Of a stretch of 64,000 bases of DNA, positions 1-6,784 are shown piece by piece (position 1 is the stretch's first letter; every line of letters begins with the position of its first letter). A program made the translations under genes and the position numbers. Source of the stretch: Flavobacterium sp. HBTb2-11-1 (GTDB taxonomy: Bacteria; Bacteroidota; Bacteroidia; Flavobacteriales; Flavobacteriaceae); the NCBI RefSeq assembly GCF_009826975.1, contig NZ_WUMO01000001.1:372001-436000 (forward strand). Reading direction: 5' to 3'. Below the pieces are notes generated by a model. It had not been told where the DNA came from and did not search any database. It worked only from the letters and a program-made list of their open reading frames with translations.

Positions 1-349
1 ACAGTTAATGGAACATTTATGGAAGCTTGAAAAAGCTTTTATGAAAGATTTACTAGAATCGTATCCAGAACCAAAACCGGCCACAACAACGGTTGCAACT
101 TTATTGAAAAGGATGATTGACAAGAAGTTTGTGGCGTATAACGAATTTGGAAATTCGAGAGAATATTATCCGCTGGTAAAGAAAACAGACTATTTTGCCA
201 AACATGTGAAAGGACTAATTAGTAATTTCTTTAATAATTCGGCTTCGCAATTTGCTTCGTTTTTTACAACCGAAACCAATTTATCGGCTTCAGAATTGGA
301 AGATCTTAAAAAAATAATCGATTCAGAAATTCAAAAAAAGAAAAAATGA
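1..349 (+). CDS. BlaI/MecI/CopY-family transcriptional repressor (5' partial)
   Basis: This is a winged-helix repressor of the BlaI/MecI type, normally a dimer that keeps its partner membrane-protease operon off. The visible part begins inside the first helix (...QL-MEHLWKLEKAF), continues through the recognition region (TTTVATLLKRMIDKKFV, then the wing NEFGNSREYYPL) and ends with the C-terminal dimerisation helix. The family usually has about ten more N-terminal residues, and the frame stays open to the window edge, so the true start lies upstream. The first ATG at position 8 is internal. It overlaps the next gene by 4 bases (ATGA), showing translational coupling to an M56 sensor. No beta-lactamase gene is nearby, so antibiotic resistance should not be assumed. 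Confidence 0.88.
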   Translation, partial: QLMEHLWKLEKAFMKDLLESYPEPKPATTTVATLLKRMIDKKFVAYNEFGNSREYYPLVKKTDYFAKHVKGLISNFFNNSASQFASFFTTETNLSASELEDLKKIIDSEIQKKKK

Positions 350-1569
350 TAGCGTATCTTTTAAAATCGGGTTTGCTGCTTGCTGTATTTTATATTGTTT
401 ATAAAATTCTTTTGGAAAACGAAAAAATGTTTCATTTTAATCGTATTTATCTTCTCGCGAGTATAGTTTTTAGTTTGACAATTCCGTTGCAATTGTTTTC
501 ACTTGGATCTGTTTTTTCAAACGGAAACCAAAAGATTCAATTAAATCAAATTATGATTGTAACCAGTAAAGCGGTTTTAGATAAGATAAATTACAGTCAA
601 ATTCTGATTTATTTTTTAGCTGTAGTTTATGGAGTAGTTACAACGATTTTGGTTGTTCGGTTTATTCGAAATTTATTCTCCTTTTATTTCAGAATGAAAA
701 AGAGTAAGGTGGAAATTGTAAAAGGAGAAAAAGTGGTTTTGACAAAAGAAAAAGTATTGCCTCATTCATTTTGGAACATCATTTTTATTAATCAGGAAGA
801 TTTTGAAAATGATATGATTCCGGTAGAATTAATTGTTCATGAAAAAGCACATCTAAAACAAAAACATACGGTTGATATTCTTTTTGTCGAGGTTTTGAAA
901 ATTGTGTTTTGGTTTAATCCTTTATATCTATTGTATGAAAAAGCAATAAAACTCAATCATGAATTTTTAGCGGATGAAGCGGTGAATAAAAGATTTGGAG
1001 AAGTCCGAAATTATCAGAATCTGCTTTTAGATTTTGTCTCTCATAAAAATACTCTTCCGTTGGCGAGTAATCTCAATTATTTAATAACCAAAAAACGTTT
1101 GCTTATGATGGCTAAAGAAAAGTCTCCGATTAGAATGATTTTGAAAGTAGGTTCTGTAACCACTGTCTATGTTCTGTTGCTATTTGTATTTAATACCGAA
1201 GTAATTGCACAATCCAGTATTAATGCAAAAAATCAAAATGATTATAAAATAAGTTACGACACTACAAGTGTAAAAGAACCACAATTTCCGGGAGGAATAG
1301 AAAAATTTTACATGTTTGTTGGCCAAAACTTTAAAATGCCTACAGAATTTGCGAAACAAAAGATGGAGGGGAAAATTTTTATGGAGTTTATGGTGGAAAA
1401 GGATGGAAGTCTGTCTGAATTTAAAATAGTGAAAGATTTAGGTTATGGGGTTGGAGATGAGGCTATAAGAGTTTTAAAGCTTTCTCCAAAATGGATTCCC
1501 GCAACTGAAAACGGAAAACCAGTCAGAGTTACTTATAATTTACCAATTACGATTCAGGCACCCAAATAA
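346..1569 (+). CDS. BlaR1/MecR1-like M56 membrane metallopeptidase with C-terminal TonB domain
   Basis: A membrane-anchored zinc protease that would act as the signal-transducing partner of the upstream BlaI-type repressor. Hydrophobic helices lie at about residues 1-20, 35-55 and 85-110. The zinc-binding HEKAH motif is at residues 165-169, with a downstream NHEFLADE near 204-211 that fits the third ligand of M56 peptidases. A further helix near 265-285 leads into a periplasmic C-terminal domain (about 310-407) with the PQFPGG start and VEKDGSL core of TonB C-terminal domains. This M56-TonB fusion, lacking a penicillin-binding sensor domain, is common in Bacteroidota; its inducer is unknown. 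It overlaps the repressor gene by 4 bases. Confidence 0.85.
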   Translation: MIAYLLKSGLLLAVFYIVYKILLENEKMFHFNRIYLLASIVFSLTIPLQLFSLGSVFSNGNQKIQLNQIMIVTSKAVLDKINYSQILIYFLAVVYGVVTTILVVRFIRNLFSFYFRMKKSKVEIVKGEKVVLTKEKVLPHSFWNIIFINQEDFENDMIPVELIVHEKAHLKQKHTVDILFVEVLKIVFWFNPLYLLYEKAIKLNHEFLADEAVNKRFGEVRNYQNLLLDFVSHKNTLPLASNLNYLITKKRLLMMAKEKSPIRMILKVGSVTTVYVLLLFVFNTEVIAQSSINAKNQNDYKISYDTTSVKEPQFPGGIEKFYMFVGQNFKMPTEFAKQKMEGKIFMEFMVEKDGSLSEFKIVKDLGYGVGDEAIRVLKLSPKWIPATENGKPVRVTYNLPITIQAPK

Positions 1570-1601
1570 GAAAGTCGTTGCTCCTTTGTTGCTTAAAAAA
1601 A

Positions 1602-1628
1602 ATCCGCTTCTTGATGGGAGAAGCGGAT
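1602..1628 (-). terminator. Rho-independent terminator of the saccharopine-dehydrogenase-like gene
   Basis: A perfect 10-bp stem (ATCCGCTTCT / AGAAGCGGAT) with a 7-nt loop. Read leftward, it is followed by eight U residues, so it works on the minus strand, just past the stop of the gene at 1680. The plus-strand side lacks a clean U-tract. Confidence 0.8.
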
Positions 1629-1679
1629 AAAATTAAAAACTAATTAAAAAAAATTCTAAAATAAACATGCAGATCCAGA

Positions 1680-3044
1680 CTAGAACAAATCTGGATTGTA
1701 TCCAAAATAAGGTACATTTTGTTCGTTAAAAATGACCCCATATTCTTCTAACTCCTTCAAAATTGGTTCGTAAACTTCCTTTTTGATCGGAAGCTGAACG
1801 CCTGGAGTTGTGATTTTTCCGTTTAAGATTAATAAAGTAGCAATCGCAACCGGAAGCCCAACAGTTTTTGCCATTGCAGTATACGTTTGGTCTTCGCCAA
1901 TGCAAACCATTTTAGAATCGATTTGTTTCTTTTCCCCATTCAACTCATAGCCAAATTTATGATACATTACAATCATATCTTTGTCCTCAGGTTCAAGAGC
2001 CCAACTGTCGGTTAAGATTTTTTCTAAGATTTGTGCTGGAGTAGCATTTGGCAGATTTACTTTTTTGTTTGGGTTAAATAAATCCAGTTCCAAAAGCTTG
2101 TCCCACATAATATCGTCCTGATCGATTTTTAAAATCAATCGAGTTTTAATTTCGACAGAATCCGTCGGATGATACGGAAGGAAAGAATTGATAAACTGAC
2201 GATAACTCATATTTTCTGACCCCTCTAAAATATAGCTATCATCAGTCATTCCAAGCTGTACAAACATATTCCAAGCGCGAGAATAACCCACTCTTCTAAT
2301 TGTACCTCTATATAAGGTAAGAATATCATCTAAACCATAAACCGAACGATATTTAAGAGAATCGCGGTTAGAATACGCTTCAAACTTTCCGTAACCTTCT
2401 ACTTCTAGAAATTCGGTTCTGCGAAACAAAGCGCTATACGGAATATATTTATAAGTCCCTTCTTGAATAAACTTTGCAGCACCGCCTTGACCCGCCAAAA
2501 CTACATTTCTTGGCGCCCAAGTAAATTTGTAGTTCCATAAATTATTGTCAGATTCAGGAGCTACAAGTCCGCCGCAGAAAGATTCAAACAAAAGCATTTT
2601 ACCGCCTTTCGATCTGATTTCGTCAATGACTTTCATGGCGCTCATATGATCGATTCCTGGATCAAGACCAATTTCATTCATGAGAATCAGATTGTTTTTG
2701 ATGGCTTCTTCGTTTAAAGCCTGCATAGCGTCACTAATATAAGATGCTGTAACAAGGTGTTTTTTAAATTCAAGGCAATCTTTCGCAATTTCAATATGCA
2801 GATGCGCAGGAAGCATCGAAATAACTATTGATGCATTTGCAATAGCTTTTTTTCTTTCGTCGGCATTAAAAATATCTAAGGCAAGCGGAGTGGCATTTGG
2901 ATGATCTTGTGTTTTTGCTTTCGCAAGATTCGATGAAAGGTCGGCCACCGTTAAATGCAGTTTTTCTTCATTAGATTTTGATAATAAATAGCGAATCAAA
3001 GAAGATGCAGATCTTCCTGCTCCAAATATTAAAATGTTTCTCAT
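1680..3044 (-). CDS. Saccharopine dehydrogenase family protein (Lys9-like)
   Basis: An NAD(P)-dependent oxidoreductase of the saccharopine dehydrogenase family, which interconverts saccharopine with glutamate plus aminoadipate semialdehyde or lysine. The N-terminus has a Rossmann nucleotide-binding start (ILIFGAGRSASSLIRYLL, residues 4-21). A conserved NEIGLDPGIDHMSAM segment lies near 123-137, and the C-terminal catalytic domain holds FCGGLVAPESDNN near 156-168. The length of 454 aa fits the stand-alone reductase form, not the bifunctional eukaryotic enzyme. It is transcribed alone, with its own terminator. Whether it serves lysine degradation or another reaction cannot be told, because no other lysine-pathway gene is in the window. 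Confidence 0.85.
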   Translation of the reverse strand: MRNILIFGAGRSASSLIRYLLSKSNEEKLHLTVADLSSNLAKAKTQDHPNATPLALDIFNADERKKAIANASIVISMLPAHLHIEIAKDCLEFKKHLVTASYISDAMQALNEEAIKNNLILMNEIGLDPGIDHMSAMKVIDEIRSKGGKMLLFESFCGGLVAPESDNNLWNYKFTWAPRNVVLAGQGGAAKFIQEGTYKYIPYSALFRRTEFLEVEGYGKFEAYSNRDSLKYRSVYGLDDILTLYRGTIRRVGYSRAWNMFVQLGMTDDSYILEGSENMSYRQFINSFLPYHPTDSVEIKTRLILKIDQDDIMWDKLLELDLFNPNKKVNLPNATPAQILEKILTDSWALEPEDKDMIVMYHKFGYELNGEKKQIDSKMVCIGEDQTYTAMAKTVGLPVAIATLLILNGKITTPGVQLPIKKEVYEPILKELEEYGVIFNEQNVPYFGYNPDLF

Positions 3045-3198
3045 GTCTTAAATATTTAACACAAATATATTTAAATGTTATAAATATAACAATTCAAATT
3101 AAAGAAAATAAAATTATTTTTTTCGCAAAACCCAAAAAATAATCTGATTTTGTTCTAAATAATCTAGAAACAAAGACGGTTTTTCAGTTCGTTTGAAG

Positions 3199-3206
3199 TA
3201 TTTTTG
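3199..3206 (+). promoter_or_regulatory. Candidate -7 box of the DUF423 gene
   Basis: TATTTTTG matches the Bacteroidota -7 consensus TAnnTTTG and sits 25 nt before the ATG at 3232. I could not find a well-spaced -33 TTG, so support is modest. Confidence 0.4.
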
Positions 3207-3231
3207 TTTGAAATTTCAAAAGAGATATATT

Positions 3232-3618
3232 ATGAAAAGAAGAATCATTTTAACTGGAGCTTTTATTGGTATGTTGGCTATTATTTTGGGTGCTTTTGGT
3301 GCTCATTTATTGAAAAAATATCTGTCGGTTGACCAATTAAATACTTTTGAAGTTGGTGTTCGTTACCAAATGTACCATGCTCTTTTTCTTCTTTTTTTAT
3401 CAACGCAAAAAGACCTTGCAGAAAAGACCTTAAAAACGATCTATAATTTAGTAGTGGCTGGCGTTTTGCTTTTCAGCGGTTCAATCTATTTATTGGCAAC
3501 AAAAGACTACACTTTGTTCGAATCTAAAATTATCGTATTCGCAACACCTTTGGGTGGTTTCTTATTAATTATTGCTTGGACGCTATTATTCTTTACGATT
3601 TTGAAGAGAAAATCATAA
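3232..3618 (+). CDS. DUF423 family small membrane protein
   Basis: A 128-aa integral membrane protein of the DUF423 (YgdD/YwdK) family, whose function is unknown. It has four hydrophobic segments, with the family hallmark GAFGAHLLKK after the first helix and the YQMYHALFLL segment in the second. An in-frame ATG exists 39 bases upstream, but it adds a non-hydrophobic tail (MKYFCLKFQKRYI) that the family lacks and overlaps the candidate promoter, so I start at MKRRIILTG. It stands alone between the divergent Lys9-like gene and pckA. Confidence 0.85.
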   Translation: MKRRIILTGAFIGMLAIILGAFGAHLLKKYLSVDQLNTFEVGVRYQMYHALFLLFLSTQKDLAEKTLKTIYNLVVAGVLLFSGSIYLLATKDYTLFESKIIVFATPLGGFLLIIAWTLLFFTILKRKS

Positions 3619-3851
3619 AATCCCGAAAAAAAAATTCTGTCTAAGAATTAATCTTTAATTTTGTCACATAAATAACATATAACTTTATTTGTGTGACTTT
3701 TTTGTATTTTCTCTTGTTAAACAAAAATAATATAACAAAATCACTTAATAGGTTGTAATTAAACAAATTAGAAGCGGTTATTTTTTTCTTTTTGTAATTT
3801 TTAAAGTGAAATTTCTCTTTTTTCGTATAAATCAAAGTGAAATTTAAGTAT

Positions 3852-3884
3852 TTTGAAAGAAATAAAAATTAATCTGTAATTTTG
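3852..3884 (+). promoter_or_regulatory. Promoter of pckA (TTTG-N21-TAATTTTG)
   Basis: A -33 TTTG at 3852-3855 and an exact -7 match TAATTTTG at 3877-3884, with a 21-nt spacer, which fits the Flavobacterium consensus. It would give a leader of roughly 30 nt before the ATG at 3920. Confidence 0.7.
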
Positions 3885-3919
3885 CTTTAAACAAAAAATC
3901 ACACACAACTTAAAAATTT

Positions 3920-5524
3920 ATGGACACTAATACAGTTTTCGCGCAATCGATTTCGTTAAAAGAGTTAGGAATTGAAAATGCAAAAGTTCGTTATCAACTA
4001 TCTGCAGATGAATTACATGCGATTACTTTGCAGTCAGGTCAAGGTGTTGAGAATTCTACCGGAGCGTTAGCGATTAATACAGGTGAATTTACAGGTCGTT
4101 CTCCACAAGATCGTTTTATCGTAAAAGACGATATTACTAAAGATCAAGTTTGGTGGGGAAATGTAAATATCCCATTTGAGCCCCAAGCTTTTGAAAAGCT
4201 TTATAATAAGGTAACAGCATTTTTATCAAACAAAGAAGTTTTTGTTCGCGATTCTTATGTGTGCTCTGATCCAAATTATAGATTGAATGTTCGTGTTGTA
4301 ACAGAAACAGCTTGGTCAAATTTGTTTTGCTACAATATGTTCTTACGCCCAGAAGCTTCAGAACTGGCAAACTTTACTCCAGAATGGACAGTAGTTTGTG
4401 CTCCAAGTTTTATGGCAGATCCTGCTGTAGACGGAACACGCCAGTCTAATTTTGCTATTTTAGATTTTACTAAAAAAATTGCTTTAATTGGTGGAACAGG
4501 TTATACAGGAGAAATGAAAAAAGGAATTTTTTCTGCATTAAACTTTATTCTTCCAGTTTTCAAAAATACACTTCCAATGCACTGTAGCGCCAATGTTGGT
4601 GAAGCAGGAGACACAGCAATCTTCTTCGGATTGTCTGGTACAGGAAAAACAACTTTATCTGCAGATCCAGAACGTAAATTAATCGGAGACGATGAGCACG
4701 GCTGGACAAATGAAAACACTGTTTTCAATTTTGAAGGCGGATGCTATGCAAAAGTGATTAATTTAACAGAAGAAAATGAACCAGACATTTTTAGAGCAAT
4801 CAAAAAAGGAGCGCTTTTAGAAAATGTGGTTTTCAAAGCAGGAACAAACGTTGTTGATTTTGATGATGTTTCTATCACACAAAACACTCGTGTAAGTTAC
4901 CCAATTACGCATATTGATAATGTACAGCCAGGTTTGGTTGGACACAATCCAAAAAATATATTTTTCTTAACGGCTGATTCTTTCGGAATTTTGCCTCCAA
5001 TCTCAAGATTGACTCCAGGTCAGGCGGCTTACCACTTTATTTCTGGATATACAGCAAAAGTTGCTGGAACAGAAGCGGGTGTAACTGAGCCTCAACCAAA
5101 CTTCTCTGCTTGTTTTGGAGCGCCATTTATGCCTTTGCACCCAACTCGCTATGCTGAAATGTTAAGCAAGAAAATGAAAGATGCGGGAGTAAAAGTTTGG
5201 TTAATTAACACAGGATGGACTGGTGGAGCTTACGGAACAGGAAGCCGTATGAAGTTGAAATATACTCGTGCTATGATTACTGCTGCATTAAAAGGAGAAT
5301 TGAATGATGTAGCGTTTAAAAATCATGAAGTATTTGGAATTGAAATTCCTCAAGATTGTCCAAATGTTCCAAACGAGATTTTGAATCCTAGAAATACTTG
5401 GGAAGACAAAGATTTATACGATAAAAAAGCGCTAGAATTAGCTCACAAATTTAAAGCTAATTTTGCCAAATTTGAAGAGTTTGCCAATGCTGAAATCTTA
5501 GCAGGCGCACCAATTACAGAATAA
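3920..5524 (+). CDS. pckA: Phosphoenolpyruvate carboxykinase (ATP)
   Basis: Catalyses oxaloacetate + ATP to phosphoenolpyruvate + CO2 + ADP, the entry step of gluconeogenesis, in the cytosol. At 534 aa it has the usual length of the ATP-dependent class. Visible signatures are the substrate-binding TGRSPQDRF near residue 55, the P-loop GLSGTGKTTLS at about 237-247, and the metal-binding kinase-2 motif GDDEHGW at about 256-262. The C-terminal adenine-binding region with WLINTGWTGG is intact. The gene is monocistronic, with its own promoter upstream and a strong hairpin terminator downstream. Confidence 0.98.
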   Translation: MDTNTVFAQSISLKELGIENAKVRYQLSADELHAITLQSGQGVENSTGALAINTGEFTGRSPQDRFIVKDDITKDQVWWGNVNIPFEPQAFEKLYNKVTAFLSNKEVFVRDSYVCSDPNYRLNVRVVTETAWSNLFCYNMFLRPEASELANFTPEWTVVCAPSFMADPAVDGTRQSNFAILDFTKKIALIGGTGYTGEMKKGIFSALNFILPVFKNTLPMHCSANVGEAGDTAIFFGLSGTGKTTLSADPERKLIGDDEHGWTNENTVFNFEGGCYAKVINLTEENEPDIFRAIKKGALLENVVFKAGTNVVDFDDVSITQNTRVSYPITHIDNVQPGLVGHNPKNIFFLTADSFGILPPISRLTPGQAAYHFISGYTAKVAGTEAGVTEPQPNFSACFGAPFMPLHPTRYAEMLSKKMKDAGVKVWLINTGWTGGAYGTGSRMKLKYTRAMITAALKGELNDVAFKNHEVFGIEIPQDCPNVPNEILNPRNTWEDKDLYDKKALELAHKFKANFAKFEEFANAEILAGAPITE

Positions 5525-5548
5525 AAGGAATTATTTGATTCAAAATAA

Positions 5549-5580
5549 AAAAGCTGTTCAGAAATGAACAGCTTTTTTTT
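5549..5580. terminator. Bidirectional terminator between pckA and the phytase gene
   Basis: The stem AAAGCTGTTCA / TGAACAGCTTT encloses a 4-nt loop. It has a run of T on the pckA side and a run of A on the other, so it can stop both convergent transcripts. Confidence 0.85.
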
Positions 5581-5584
5581 AGTT

Positions 5585-5641
5585 GGTTTCCAATCGCAGT
5601 AAAAAAAATAGACACTGAACACGGGACTGCGACTGAAAACC
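5585..5641. repeat. Intergenic inverted repeat, CAGT-word family
   Basis: Arms GGTTTCCAATCGCAGT (5585-5600) and ACTGCGACTGAAAACC (5626-5641) are complementary apart from about three positions. The words match those in the repeat at 15128-15197. It lies between the terminator and the phytase stop codon. Confidence 0.6.
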
Positions 5642-5650
5642 TTGAAACTT

Positions 5651-6709
5651 TTATTTTTTAGCTTCGTCTATACGTTTCTGGATTAAATCCCAAGCATAAT
5701 AATGGAAAGTCATTCCGTTGCTCATGGCTACAAAAAGTCCGTTTTTGTATTTAGGGCCTAAGTTTATGCTCGTAACATCTGCGCCATCACATTCAATTGT
5801 AGAAGTTGGCACTTCAGCTAATAAAGGATGATTATTCGGATTTCCATTTGCACCTTCTCTTGGATAAACCATAAAAGTATTGGCTTGTTGGTTTGATACT
5901 AAAATATATCCTGTAGAATCTGTCTTTTTGTAAATCGCAATTCCTTCATGATCGGCTTTGAAATCTTTCTGACCAAAGAAAGCCAGTTGCTTATTATCAT
6001 TTAAAGCAGGATCTGCTTTGTATTTTCTAATTCCAGCCTGTTCGTCGCAATAGTATACAAAACCCAATTCGTTATCGACAGCAATTGCTTCAATTTCTTT
6101 TTTACCGCTGTACGTTCCGAATTTGCGAACCACTTTTGCTGCAGCAAATTTTCCGTTTCCAGAAAGTTCATATTGCCATAAATAACTTCCAGATGGGCCA
6201 GTTTTTCTTCCCACAATAGCAAAAATCTTTCCGTCAGTTTTACGAGTATATAAAGCAACTCCCATTGGATCGCGCTCTGCTTCTCCTTCAAAAACTGGAA
6301 TTCCGCCATTGTCAATTGGCTCTAAATCAGGTAAACTGAAAATTCTGATTTTGTTTTCTTCGCGTTCTGTCGTAACGGCTACATCAACTTTTTTTCCGTC
6401 AATAATCAATCCGTAAGCGATATCAACATTGTTTGGACGTTTTAGCGGAATTGATTTTTTAAGGATTTTTCCATTCAAATCAAAAGCATACAAACCTCCG
6501 TCTGTGTCTTTGTCTGTTCCGACAATAATACTTTTTGAAGCATCAGTTGGATTAATCCAGATTGAAGGATCATCCGTATCGTGAGGTAAAACTTCTGTAA
6601 CCGCTGTTGGTTTTACGGCATTTGGCTGAATTGGAGCTAAAGTATCTTTTTTGCAAGCTGTAAATGATAAGCTTAAAAGTAAAAAAGCAATTAAAGATTT
6701 ATTTTTCAT
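5651..6709 (-). CDS. Beta-propeller phytase (3-phytase) lipoprotein
   Basis: A calcium-dependent beta-propeller phytase that removes phosphate from phytate (inositol hexakisphosphate). A lipoprotein signal peptide ends in SFTAC with the lipidated cysteine at residue 19, so the enzyme is probably anchored in the outer membrane or periplasm. Family signatures include DTDDPSIWINP near residue 45, TDKDTDGGLYAFDLNGK near 65-81 and the repeated propeller strands through residue 340. The length of 352 aa is right for the single-domain form. The gene lies 75 nt downstream of a TonB-dependent receptor on the same strand, suggesting joint expression and uptake of released products. Calcium ligands were not checked individually. 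Confidence 0.9.
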   Translation of the reverse strand: MKNKSLIAFLLLSLSFTACKKDTLAPIQPNAVKPTAVTEVLPHDTDDPSIWINPTDASKSIIVGTDKDTDGGLYAFDLNGKILKKSIPLKRPNNVDIAYGLIIDGKKVDVAVTTEREENKIRIFSLPDLEPIDNGGIPVFEGEAERDPMGVALYTRKTDGKIFAIVGRKTGPSGSYLWQYELSGNGKFAAAKVVRKFGTYSGKKEIEAIAVDNELGFVYYCDEQAGIRKYKADPALNDNKQLAFFGQKDFKADHEGIAIYKKTDSTGYILVSNQQANTFMVYPREGANGNPNNHPLLAEVPTSTIECDGADVTSINLGPKYKNGLFVAMSNGMTFHYYAWDLIQKRIDEAKK

Positions 6710-6784
6710 TTGTGTTGTATATTTTAATGCAATTAGACAGAGCGCTAAACTCTGTCTAATTTAAGAATTTTAAAAAAGTGCAGA

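Noticed and set aside
1..1569. Beta-lactam resistance module
   Set aside because: The BlaI/M56 pair lacks a penicillin-binding sensor domain and no beta-lactamase gene is present in the window.
3641..3835. A 64-residue leftward frame between the DUF423 gene and pckA
   Set aside because: It is K/N/F-rich translation of AT-rich DNA, has no plausible start context, and lies over the pckA promoter region.
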